Source: Rhamnusium bicolor
Lineage: Eukaryota > Arthropoda > Insecta > Coleoptera > Cerambycidae
DNA length: 64,000 nt
Assembly (NCBI GenBank): GCA_029963845.1
Contig: JANEYF010005896.1
Span: forward strand, 559,001 to 623,000
Direction of reading: 5' to 3'
This document shows, one piece after another, positions 45,320 to 56,552 of the stretch (within the stretch, counting starts at the first letter, position 1; every line of letters begins with the position of its first letter). Both the position numbers and the translations under genes were made by a program. The notes under the pieces are model-generated. The model made no database searches. It saw only the letters and a list, made by a program, of their open reading frames with translations, and was not told the DNA's origin.

Positions 45320-46100
45320 CTCAGTTTTTACTAAATATAATCCATTACAACAAAATGACACGCCCCAGAATGCGTCATTATTAAATAATTGGCCATTTCA
45401 ATGCATAATAAGACTCAACAAAACACTACAAAATCTAATCTGGTACAGCACAAGTTACCTGCGTGAATTTTATAACCAACCAACCAACTTATTGGTTATA
45501 TTGCAACTGGGGAATATACAGTTTTTTCTTCAAAAAAACCTGACCCATAAGTAGGAAATCACTACAATTGAGAAAGTTAATACAAGTGAGAAATTAAATA
45601 ATGGGGATGAAAATCATCAACCACACGATGTTGTAATTGATGTTTATGATCATAACATTGATTGTGTGATAATAATCTACGAAGCAGGAGGAATAATTCC
45701 AAAATGGAAGTAAAGAGAGTTCAAAGTAGACGCCCTTCTAAAGAAAGAAAAGATTGTTTGTTAATATTGTGTCTAATGTTCCAAATGTAAAAAAAATTAT
45801 TAAGTAACATGTTTTTATTTCCGCGTTTTTATATATCACAAAATAAATAATTTTGGTAGTTGTATTGTGCCCATTTATTTCCCCTATGCTTAAAATGTCA
45901 GTAACATACTATTGCCTTCATTTCAATCTCTGTAATGTCGCATCTAACAAAAACAACAATGTTGTTGTGTTGTACCAGATTAGATTTTGCAGTGTTGTGT
46001 TGAGTCTGATTATACTCTGAATTGACCAATCATTTAATAATGACGCGTTTTGGGGAGTGTCATTGTGTTGTAATAGATTATATTTAGTAAAAGTGCTGCC
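45320..46100. mobile_element. Foldback element with about 130-bp inverted arms
   Basis: The left arm (about 45320-45453, containing TACTAAATATAATCCATTAC) and right arm (about 45966-46100) are inverted copies with moderate divergence. Both contain a CGTCATTATTAAAT core and end inwardly at AATCTAATCTGGTAC. The interior, about 510 bp, holds no recognised gene. A 76-codon minus frame in the right arm is incidental. Target duplication not found. Confidence 0.75.
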
Positions 46101-47980
46101 CGCGCATATATAAACTTTTTTGAGTTTTATGTGAATTTGTTTTTGCAATGTCTACAATAACTACAAAATAGAATGTTTGCTTTTCAACCATCCTACTATG
46201 TAGAAATCATACTTAGCTTGAGACAGTTTTTGTTAAAAAAAGAATAATACCAATAAAAATAAGAAACAGAGAATTTAAAATTTGAATTAAACCATTATTT
46301 ATTATTAAAAACAAAATGCCCTATCACATAATTAATAATAGTAAAACAATATGTTCGACTACAGTAGTCTTCGCCCACATTGCCAAAGGAAAGGCAAAAA
46401 TATAACATCTAAATGAGAAACAGATTTTTATTGGTCTTAAAGATTACATCATGTAAATGACTACTACTTTATCGTCATACATAAGAATGTATCAACAGAC
46501 ATTATAGAAGACTATGTTTTCAACAGAATTAGGCATTAGATGACTTAGGTGTCAATTATTGGAAAAGCGTTTATTTCTTGTCTTATGTAGTTTACATTTT
46601 CCTCCAAGTTCTTGAACGGTAGTTAAAAATCGCATTCTTTAGAACTTCATAAATAATTGCTAGATGCCGTTATATCCTGAGAGCTGGTGGACCAATATAT
46701 ATATCTCTTTTTTGGAAATCACGTGACTTGGAAATTTTCTTATGTTTCAACAGTAATATTGATTATATGAGCTATTCCCATCTTGCTGGAACTAGGTGTG
46801 GCCTTACTGAAGGCTAAACCGTATCATTTCGTCCAATAGGAAAATATTTAATGTTTTGGAATACGGTTTGGTTGACCGTAACGGTTACTTTATTATTGAA
46901 GAAATAAGAACCTATATTCCCTTGTGTGGTTACTTCATACAGCAAATTTTCAGCGATGAAGTACCCATTATTTAATTAATCACTTGACCAGTACTAGTAG
47001 TTTCGTTAATTAATTAAGCTAGAGAAATATCTTCGTTGCTTATTATTGATTTTGAAAGCAATTTTATACCTTATTCGATGTGGATTTGAATTTGTGACAA
47101 AAATTATCTTCATTTGAAATTTCTAGATCATATTGTACGGATGTAACTTTTCAATGAAATAGAGCGAATAGCTTGAAATGTCTTTCGAACAGACCTCTGA
47201 GGATTATGGAATATTACCGTCAATAACAATAAAAATAACTTAAAGGACATCAAAATTATTCGTATTGGCAATCCTTAAACAAACTTGACACAGTTCCTTA
47301 GTTTATCTAAGTTTGCTAAATGTCTACAATATTATATACATAAAAGTGACCTACAAATCTGTCAATTTATCCATTTTCGTTGAACATATAATAATCACAC
47401 ATCTGGTGCTCAATTGACATATGCCTTGTTCAAATTAAAAATTAACTAAGTTGTATAATTATGCATATGAATTACGGTATGTGTGGTTTTAAGTCCCATT
47501 TTCCCCTATCGTGTATTTGTTCATGTTTTTACACGGTTTGCTAATAAATGTAATTTGTAAACCGGTCGTCGATACACTCGATTGAAATCACTTGTCAACA
47601 AACTTTTGCCATTTACTGACTTTTTCTTTGTCTTTGAGACCACCTAATACTCATAGTGCAGGTCTTAATCTTTAAAGTTTTTGCGAATCCGTCACATCAT
47701 TCATATGAATAAGTTTCGTTACATAATATGAGACGACAATAAATTATGCTCTATGAAAGTAGCCCGGACGATTTTACATAAATCTTGAAACTGTCAAACA
47801 CAGGTCGTAACGGGACGTGTGAATACCAGTCTAATGTTTATAATATGTTGAACCGTTGGAAAGTGAATACAAAATTTACAGAAATATTAATCAACATCAA
47901 GAAAAAACTACTTTCTATTCAAAATGTAGAAAATACATATATGTATATTGCTACATTAAGAATGGAAATGGTCAAAATCG
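46101..47980. other. No gene recognised
   Basis: 1.9 kb without a recognisable gene. The frames at 47785-48044 have no family resemblance. Confidence 0.55.
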
Positions 47981-49000
47981 ACGATGTAGTCTCTCAAGAA
48001 TATCACTGAAAATTGCAATTTCTTGGGTATTGGGGTGCCCTTAATTTAACTGACTCACCACCAAACTGGTTTTTTACAAAACACCAAAACACTATACAGG
48101 CTGTTACAAATTCGCTTCTCACTACAGGGATCTCGGAAACGGTAAGAGATACAAACTAGCTTAAATGGGGGCAAAGCTGCGTAATCAGGTGTATGCCTCT
48201 AAAAAATCAAGGCTAACATGATTAGTTTCCGAAATATTTGAAAAAAACCGAAATTCTGGAAATCCGTTTTTGTTTCATTTCAGCCTTGTTTGAGGTGATA
48301 TTGAAAAAAAAAAGAACACTTTCTCATGGCAACTTTTTGCCCTCATCGAAAGGCATAATCAATTTTTATATGTAACGTTTCATCTTTCCAGGACTATCAT
48401 CAATTTAATTTTTTTAAATAGGTCCGTGGAAATTTTATTCCATTTTTTGCTAGCCCTTATGACCCCCAATACTCAGCCCGAACCAGATTCAGACGTTCTG
48501 TCTCGAAAATTCATCTTCAATGTATTCGTTCCAAATTTATCTAAATTTTTTATTTAGATTCCTATGTTTATTGAATTATCGTATACTTTAAGTGTCGTTA
48601 GATCCTGTGAAATTCACCTAGTTATTTAAACTATTTTTTAAACCATAACGCGTTACAATAAAACATTATTAGAGTTTTATGCCCATATTTATTTCTAGGT
48701 TTCTCGAGTGTTCAAAATTCAAACAAATTCCGATCAAATTTTTTTCAGGATATTCATACAAATACATCTGACATGTTCTTCCACAGTTGCGATTACATAT
48801 AATAAATCCGATCATATTACGCCTATCTTCATTTTCAACATTTGCCAAAACGTATTGACTTTTAAAAAAGACGAATTAGTTGCAATTATAAAGATTGCCG
48901 TGAATAATGTGTTAAGAAACAAACACATACTAAAGAACTGACAGTTGCTGACAGTATTTATTTGAATTTGTCTGACTTGAGTTATTGCCTGTTATTGAGT

Positions 49001-50102
49001 ATGCCCTTCTCAAATGAAGATAAACGTAATATGATCAAAATTTATTATACCTGTAATCGCAACTCTAAAAGAGCGTGTGAAATGTATTTGGATGAATATT
49101 CTGAAAAAGAACAGCCTCATAGAACATTATATCAAAAATTAGATCGGAATTTGACTGAATTTGGAGCATTCGAGAAATCTAGAAATAAATATGGAAACCG
49201 GAGAAGAAATGAAACACAAGCTGTTTTAGATGAGGTTTGTTTAATTTCTTTTAAGCTGTAGTTACAATAATATATTTTTTTTAATTATGCTAGATTAATA
49301 ATGACCCACATAAATCATCGCGAGAAATGGTTTTGAATATTAATTTACCAGGAATTATTCATGTGAAAGTATGGAGAACCCTTAGACACAATCTTTACAA
49401 ACCCGTTAAAATACACATTTCTCATTGCCTAAGACCAGGAGACACAGAACGGCGTTTCGCATATTGCAATTGGTTGCGTCAGCAATTACAGAATCGCCCA
49501 AATTTTTTACATGAAGTTATATGGACAGATGAAAGTAAATTTTCTAACTGCAGTATTTTCAATAGAAATACAGAACACATGTGGTCAATACAAAATCCAA
49601 GAGAAAACAGGCCTATAAGAAACCAAATAAAATTTAATTAAATGTATGGGCCGGTATTTTTGGAGACCGCATTATAGGATCTTTCGTCTATGAGGGCAAT
49701 TTAAACGGTGATAGATATCTCAATTTTCTAACTACTTAGTTCGAGGCATACATGCTGGATATTCCATTAAATGTATTACCACACGTATGGTTCCAATAAG
49801 ATGGTGCACCGCCACACAACACTAGAAATATCAGAAGCGTTCTAAACCAAGAGCTTCCCGGACAATGGGTAGGAAATGGTGGGGTAGTCGAGTGGCCAGT
49901 ACGGTCACCCGATTTATCTCCCCTTGATTTTTTTTATGGGGAACGTTGAAAACTAAAATTTATAGAAGAATTGAGGGCAAATATTTTGAATGGATTTAAC
50001 TCCCTGAGAAGAAGAGATATTCAAAGGGCAGTACAAAATATTGCGAGACGGATAGATTTTTGGGTAGAAGAAAACGGACATGTTATTGAACATTTACTGT
50101 AA
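49001..50102 (+). pseudogene. Mariner transposase with small intron, decayed
   Basis: ATG 49001 starts MPFSNEDKRNMIKIYY, a helix-turn-helix segment of the type found in long-repeat insect mariners. Exon 1 ends at 49234. A 59-base GT...AG intron (49235-49293) restores the frame exactly, and exon 2 continues INNDPHKSSREM. WTDESKFSN holds the first catalytic Asp. The frame shifts at about 49640 before VWAGIFGDRIIGSF, with further stops at about 49738 and 49799 (FQ-stop-DGAPPHN, second Asp) and a break near 49948 after SPDLSPLDFF (third Asp). By my count 36 residues separate the second and third Asp. It ends at TAA 50100-50102. The ends are good but the gene is dead as read. Confidence 0.85.
49235..49293 (+). 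other. Predicted 59-base intron in transposase
   Basis: Starts GTTTGTTTAATT after a complete GAG codon and ends TTATGCTAG. It contains an in-frame stop, has a pyrimidine-rich centre, and its removal joins two frames that both match the transposase family. Predicted from sequence only. Confidence 0.7.
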
Positions 50103-50610
50103 TTTTTTTTAAGTAAAATAATCATTTGGAGTTTTGGTTGCTCATATGAATTTTTAAGAATTAATTTGTCATAATAAAATTAAAATTGTAATAATGTTTT
50201 AATTGCAGGTGATGGTAATAGTTTAAATAAGTAATCATGTTAGCTTTGATTTTTTAGAGGCATAATGTTGGTCTACTGATTACGCAACTTTGCCCCCCAT
50301 TTAAGCTAATTCGTATCTCTTACCGTTTCCGAGATTCCTGTAGTGAGAAACGAATTTGTAACAGCCTGTATACTGCGTTTGATGCGTTTCGCCAATTTGG
50401 CATAATCTGGAGATGATAGTTTTAATCATCTCCAAATTATGCCATCTTGGATGGATTAAAAATAGTTTTAATCATGTCCAGATGATGCCCACTTGGTTGA
50501 TGAAATACGCGTTGTGCAGTACATGGTGTTTTTGTGTACCGTGGAAAACTACGTCAGCGTTAGCTTCACATCAAAGGTTCCCACCAACTCTAGGAATAAC
50601 TGACTCAGAT

Positions 50611-51722
50611 GTATAGTAGATTGCTCAACTGCGCTTTACAATTTTTTTTAGATTTAAGGAAACGATAGCTAAAGTACTAATATACTGCCGAAATTTGAAT
50701 ACAAAGTTTGTAGCCGTTTTGCAACAAAAAATTCGTGTTTTTTGAAAAGGCATTGACGCTTATGGTTCTGCACACTTTCCTCAGCCAGCCTTATAAAAAT
50801 GTTTTTGCTTATCTAAAAATGTCTCATACATCACAGTTTTGAATTTTCAGTTACGAATCTTTAAATAATAAATCATAATTTCGACATGTTAATAAGTTAG
50901 GAATTGTTTGCTATTTAATACAAAACGGTTGGCACCTAACCAGCCGTAAAGGATGTACCAACCAAGCCAAATTTTTGTTTGGCCAAGAATTATTTAATCT
51001 CTGACAGTACAAACGAGCTAGACAAGAAAAAACTCAAAGTCATCATTTTCTTGGCGGGCCAAAAATCTCTATTAGATTAATTAATATTAAAACAAGTCAT
51101 CTGTAAAAGAAGTCGGCACTTTTTCTTTAATGGTATGGCCTGCTGCATGAATTAAATGTTATGTGCCGCGAATGTCGTTGATCCCAGGGTTGGCAATTGC
51201 GCAACTCCGTCGAGGCGAACTCAGCAGAGACAATCCTGAACACTGACATCGAAGTAGGCTGAGAGCGTGAATAACTTTAAGTGTCTATTGTCAATTTGCG
51301 ATATGCATTTAGTTGTGTATGTATTATATTTATGTTTATTGGGGCATTATCTCGGGAGAGCACACATCGCCTGCCGTCCTGCACTTTCTATTTCGTGAAC
51401 ATTTAATAACGAAATTGGCACAGTTAAGACGAAGTCATGCCGAGGTAACAGAATCTTATGCAATTAGTTTTGTTTTAAAAATTTCTAAAAAGTCATAAAC
51501 AACGTTAATTAGATTATATTTAGTTTAATCATTACCTGGAATAAATCGCTAAGAGAAATTTCTAGTTAGGAACATATATAACATGAACCTAAATATCATA
51601 CCAAAAATCCTCATCGTTCAAAGTGAGTTAACCTCATCATCACGAAAAACATGGTTTTACTAAAGATAAGGGTCTATGCTCAATACTTTTATCTCTTATT
51701 AGAGAAATAGAAATTCAAGTAA
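50611..51722. other. No gene recognised
   Basis: Spacer between Penelope debris and hAT copy C. A GC-richer patch at about 51160-51260 holds no frame that I recognise. Confidence 0.55.
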
Positions 51723-51730
51723 TTGATAAA

Positions 51731-53459
51731 TAAAGCTGTCCGAGGTCACCTGGCCGACAGAGCCGTCATATGACTCATATGTTTACATCATATCATAATA
51801 CTTGAATAAGTACAGTAAATGGAAATAAATTTTAACAATAATGTTACATTTTATAAAAATTTGTATAAAATTCACCCTTTTAAGCAGATTTATGAAATAG
51901 TTTGGTTGTCGTCATCACAAAGTGGGGAAGATCTATAGTATAATAGCATCAGGTATGTTTCTACAGCTGTCTCCGTCAGCGATGTTCGCTTTGATGAAAA
52001 AATATGTTTTGCATTTTGAAAATGACCATTCCACATCTACGGATGTAATACAGGCATAAGTAAAACAATCGGTGAACTCACTTAACGAAGTTGTAGATGC
52101 ACCATCACAAATTTGTCTTAATTTGCTAAAATCAGGATCTTTCTGTAATACACTCTCGAATTTTTCACTAACGCGATTATTTTTTGCGTCATTTATAGCC
52201 TGTAGCTGTGTATTTACGTCGTCCACTATTTGCAGCGATTCCACTAACGACAACGAACTATTTAGCAATTTTTCTATTGCGTCGTGTAGTCCTCTATAAT
52301 TGTTATTAATAGTTTTTAAATCTGTTTCAAGGGAAACGTCTTGAAAGCTTGTCTGGCTTTCCCTAATAGCTGTAGGCTCGTTAGGGTTGAACTGTAGTAT
52401 CACAGCTTTTATTTGTTGAAAATATTCAGCATAATAAAAAGCCGCTTTCAACCACGTTCTCCAACGTGTAAGAATCGGCTCTGGTGGTTCAGGGATACCA
52501 GGACACTGTCTGTGAAATGCTCGAAGCCGTTTAGGAGATTTGAGAAAAACTTTTTTTATATTTGCTATTAATGCATCTACCTCTGGAAAACATTTTCGAA
52601 TCGTTTCTGCCACAAGATGTAACGCATACACTTTACACGTAACATGTAAAAACCTACAATTGTCTCTTTGAAAAGAACGGCCTACCATGCGCATTGTCGT
52701 AGCACCATCAGTCACAAACATCAATACTTGACTTGTTGAAAGTTCAAATTTTTCGAATGTCTCCAACGTAATTATTTCGCCAGTACACGCAGTTAGTCTT
52801 TTACTAGCTAGTAAAAGTGGAAATGTTAGTTTAAGAGGGCCCAGTACACGTACTATAATATTTAAAATAGAATTTTTTTTTACAATCTGTCGTCTCGTCA
52901 ATACATAACCACAGCCGTGCATTTTTTAATCCACATTTAATCCTATTTACAATGTCTTCACGAACAGCTGGAATGTATCTACGTAACGATGTACGACTTG
53001 GTAAGTTCACCTGGGGATTGTATTTATTCCAAAACTTTCGAAATGGTTGTTTATCCAGTATGTGTAGCGGAATATTACAGGCTATTAACATTAACAATAA
53101 ATCAAACATAAACTGAGTTGTCAAAGGCATGCCATTTTTTTTTATTTTGATGTTGCACGGTGTTGATATGACGACGACAATCTGTTTTGTGCCAGCACAT
53201 TAAGTCTTGATTACAAACTTTACAAATTATTTTGCATCCGTCATAGAATAAATCCGGAAATTCACCGATAAATTTATTCACTGTGTCCGCGTACGGTCGT
53301 TTTTTACCCTTTGGCGCGTTTGACATTATGTATAATTTATAAGTACAACCTCACGCATTAACCTTTCAAATAAGACTGCAGCGTAAATCACTTCTAAATC
53401 GGCACGTGTAACGCCATCGCAAGACCGTGGCTGTACTCCAGCCACCTCGGACAGCTCTA
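51731..53459 (-). mobile_element. hAT element copy C
   Basis: The terminal repeats are TAAAGCTGTCCGAGGT (left, one change) and TAGAGCTGTCCGAGGT (right, inverted). The target duplication TTGATAAA/TTGATAAG (51723-51730 and 53460-53467) matches in 7 of 8 bases. The length is 1729 bp. It is collinear with copy B with small indels. Confidence 0.93.
51933..53326 (-). pseudogene. hAT transposase, nearly complete (copy C)
   Basis: The longest surviving hAT frame in the window. ATG at 53324-53326 opens the BED-like finger segment (C-x2-C-x14-H-x5-H). The frame shifts near 53130 at a T/A homopolymer to the 99-codon piece (FMFDLLLMLIACNIPLHILD, CIDETTDCKKK) and again near 52875, also at a homopolymer, to a 329-codon frame ending at 51933. 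That frame carries VTDGATTMRMVGRS, CKVYALHLVAETIRK, PPEPILTRWRTWLKAAFYYA and the hATC region VDVEWSFSKCK. Both breaks sit in runs of 8-9 identical bases, so the copy may be closer to intact than it looks if these are read errors. A small in-frame loss follows IITLETFEK, where copy B has IITRGVLETFEK. Confidence 0.85.
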
Positions 53460-53469
53460 TTGATAAGTG

Positions 53470-53780
53470 TTAGGCAGAAATCATTTTATTTTGATCAGAG
53501 GAAGACATTTGACACAGCGACCACACCGTTTTATTAGAGAAACTATTCAGATCTTAAAACAAGGGTGGAACCAAAATGTGTCTGTATTATATCAAATAAG
53601 TTCAGTTGAATTTAAAATAACCACTAGTATTCTTCAGGGATCTATTTCAAGTACACTCTTATCTCTTATTTATTTTATGTTATTACTTTTATTAAGCGCC
53701 ATCTGTAATCATACAACCCTCGCCTACGCAGATGACACGAATGTTACCCCGTTTAAATTGATATTTAAAAAGAGAAATTA
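53470..53780 (+). pseudogene. Non-LTR retrotransposon RT fragment
   Basis: A 104-codon frame reads VEFKITTSILQGSISSTLLSLIYF and later LAYADDTNV. These are the LINE reverse-transcriptase blocks V-x-QGSxLxPLLFxIY and the catalytic YADD box. The usual ND-L segment is replaced by a leucine run, so it is decayed. It lies exactly in the gap between hAT copies C and D. It belongs to a different LINE copy from the ones at 58-62 kb. Confidence 0.7.
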
Positions 53781-53781
53781 A

Positions 53782-54158
53782 TTTTTATCTTTTACGCCAA
53801 TACTGCGAAATTTCTGTTGATACAAGCAGCGACTGATAGTAAAAAAATATGGTGTGCGTATTTGGTATTTCTTGTAATGTTTTTAAGAGGTAGAACCTTC
53901 CGGAACATCAATTTTTAAGCCTTCTTTAAGCTGATGTCTCTAACGCACTATTAATGGCCTATTCTTTTTATGCAAAATAAATACCCGTTTTTTTTATCAA
54001 AATCCAACGAAAACTTTTAGATGACTATTTTATGTTATTCAGTGACTTAATCCGTAATGAGCTTGTTGCATAACGAGCTTTCAGTTTTATTAGAAGTCCC
54101 ATGAAATAAGTGGTGTGATTGTGATTTCAGCAGTTAGTGCACTATACCGCACATTGCA
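53782..54158. other. No gene recognised
   Basis: AT-rich spacer up to the target duplication of hAT copy D. Confidence 0.55.
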
Positions 54159-54166
54159 ATAATTAC

Positions 54167-55934
54167 TAAAGCTGCAAATTGTTTCTGTGTATCATGGTCG
54201 TAGAGTACAGATGTATTTACTGTCGCCAGCATTCACCTTGACTGCGAAACTCTTTCTCCAGTCCAATCTATTATTAGCTTTCGAGTTGTGTACACGTGTA
54301 CACTTGGGCGTATTGCATATTGTTTTTGTGTTGTTGTTTTATTAGTTGTACTGTATTGATATTAATTTAATAATAAAGCATAGCAGACGTACGCAGGGGT
54401 AGAAAACGGCCATTTGCTGACGAAGTGAATAAATTCATAGGTAAATTCCTGGATTTATTCTATGATGGTGCTAAAATAATTTGTAAAGTGTGCGAGAAAG
54501 ATTTGATGTGCTGGGATAAGTGTGATTGTGGACTTCACGCAAATAGTTTACACCATAAAAATAAAGAAAATGGCGTGTCTTCTACAACACGGTTTATGTT
54601 TGATTTACTATTAATGCTGATTGCCGGTGATGTTCCGCTGCACATACTCGATAAACAACAATTTCGAGAGTTCTGGAATAAATACCATGCCCAGGTGAAG
54701 TTACCAAGTCGCACAACGTTATGTAACTATCTACCAACTGTACACGTAGACATGGTAAATAAGATGACATGTGAATTAAAAAATACACGGCTGTGGTTAT
54801 CTGTTGATGAGACAACGGATTGTAAAAAAAAAATCTATTTAAATGTTATAGTACGAGTACTGGACCCTCTTAAACCCACAGTTCCACTGTTTCTAGCTAG
54901 CAAAAGACTAAGTCAGTGTACTAGCGAAACAATTACCAGAGTGGTGCTGGAGACGTTGGAAAAATTTGAACGGTCAAAAAGTCAGGTGTTGATGTTTGTG
55001 ACTGATGGCGCGGTGACAATGCGCTCGGTAGGCCATTCTTTGCAAGAACAAGGTTATACGTTTATACATGTTACGTGTAAAGTGCATGCTTTACATTTTG
55101 TGGCAGGAACTATTCGAAAAGGTTTTCCAGAGGTGGGTGCATTAATAGCAAGTACAAAAATGTGTTTCTTAAATCTCCTAAACGTCTCCATGCATTTCAT
55201 AGCAAGTGTCCCGATATTCCTAAACCACCACAGCCGATTCTTACACGTTGGGGAACATGGTTGCAGGCAACTTTTTATTATGCTGAATATTTCCAACAAA
55301 TAAAAGCTGTGATACTACAATTCATTCCAGATGAGGCTGAAGCAATTAAGGAAAGCCAGACAAAATCCGAAGATTACCGTTGAAACAGCTTTAAAAAATA
55401 TTGCGAAGAACTATAAACCATTACATGAATGCATAAAAAAATTAGAAAACAGTGCATTATCGTTAGCGGAGTCACTGCAAATAGTGGACGAAGTAAATCT
55501 ACTGCTACACGCTATAGGTGACGCAACAAATGAGCGCGTTAAAGAAAAGTTCGCAAGTGTGTTAAATAAAGACACCGGTTTTACCAAATTAAGACAAATA
55601 TATGATGGTGCAGCCCCAGATCCGTTAAGTGCGTTCAAAGACTATTTTACGTATGCGTGTATTACTTCAGTAGATGTCGAACGTCCGTTTTCAAAATATA
55701 AGAATATATTTTCACCAAAGCGAACATCACTCATGGAGACAACCATAGAAACATACCTGATGCTGCAAAATGGCTACACATCTTCTCCAGTTTGTAATAA
55801 GCAGGCTAGTTCATCAAGCTAGTTAAGAGGGTAAGTTTTACATACATTGTTATAAATTGTAACAGTTTATTGTTTCTCGTATTAGTTAATTTCGCGGACG
55901 CCACTGTCCCACGGAACATTTTTTGACAGCCCTA
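54167..55934 (+). mobile_element. hAT element copy D, divergent subfamily
   Basis: The left end TAAAGCTGCAAA and inverted right end TAGGGCTGTCAAA share the TARRGCTG terminus of copies A-C but differ further inside. A perfect 8-bp duplication ATAATTAC lies at 54159-54166 and 55935-55942 and fits nTnnnnAn. The length is 1768 bp. Orientation is opposite to copies A-C. Confidence 0.9.
54380..55822 (+). pseudogene. hAT transposase, copy D subfamily
   Basis: Homology starts at about 54380, where the expected ATG reads ATA; the first ATG in frame is at 54425 or the start is lost. Finger: CKVCEKDLMCWDKCDCGLH. Then SVDETTDCKKK, VTDGAVTMRS and CKVHALHFVAGTIRKG. The frame changes near 55160 to FLKSPKRLHAFH and again near 55370 to ITVETALKNIAKNY, and then runs to hATC (VDVERPFSKYK, FSPKRTSL). 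Substitutions against copies B and C are many, but the domain order is kept throughout. Two frame breaks and a lost start indicate an inactive copy. Confidence 0.85.
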
Positions 55935-55942
55935 ATAATTAC

Positions 55943-56548
55943 TTCAAATTATTTAGACCATTATTGCTGAAGTGAATTGGAAATAACGGACAATTTAGTT
56001 GGCCTGCTTGATGATCTTCGCGACGTTCATACCATATCATCAAACACGTATAATATAAAATATATCTTTGTTAGCTTAAAAGCTACAATTAAATCACAAT
56101 AGTATATAGAAAAAGTACATTATCTATTTAATAACATATTTTAAATATATACCTATATCAATAACTGTAAGTTAACTACAATTTTGTTTGTATCCTAACC
56201 TAGGTCTAAATTCTCCACATTTTTTTGTATCAAAACTTTGGAAATATGTCTAATTACAGATATTTTTCAGTTATTAAGACAAATTTCTTCTTCTGAAGAG
56301 TAATTAATGACATCTAAAAATCTATTACCAATGACTTCAAAAGCAGCTTTTATAATTTTTGTGGATATATCATCAATATCTGATTTATTAGGTTATGCTG
56401 ATATTACTTTCCTAAGATTTTGCATTTCAATAGGTTTAAACTTTTAATTTATTTTTTATTTAAATTATATCTAACTCATACCCACTTATTTTTCGCTAAA
56501 AATTCAATATCAAGATTAGTTTTCCTTTAATTAGCTGAAACACCTAGG
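55943..56548. other. No gene recognised
   Basis: AT-rich spacer between hAT copy D and the mariner derivative. Confidence 0.55.
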
Positions 56549-56552
56549 TATA

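Larger units (their letters stand above)
48097..50368 (+). mobile_element. Mariner-family transposon with about 130-bp TIRs
   Basis: The left (48097-48224) and right (50232-50368) inverted repeats start CAGGCTGTTACAAATTCG and are highly similar, with one internal indel of about 10 bp. Both sides show TATA (48093-48096 and 50369-50372), so the TA target duplication is present. The length is 2272 bp. One transposase gene lies inside on the plus strand. Confidence 0.93.
47985..50610 (-). repeat. Penelope terminal sequence split by mariner
   Basis: The left side (48040-48094, CACCAAAACACTA) joins the right side (50371 onward, CTGCGTTTGATGCGTTTCGCC) when the mariner is removed. This reproduces the Penelope terminus at 14330-14350. 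Just after it, 50397-50443 forms an inverted repeat (TGGCATAATCTGGAGATGA and TCATCTCCAAATTATGCCA). A second Penelope end in plus orientation then runs to about 50580 (GTGTTAGCTTCACATC-like). So two Penelope tails meet tail-to-tail here. Confidence 0.6.

Noticed and set aside
11455..52299. Conserved 75-codon frames starting MNSLNEVVDAPSQ at 1870, 11455 and 52072
   Set aside because: They are antisense shadows of the hAT transposase C-terminal half, conserved only because the element copies are similar.
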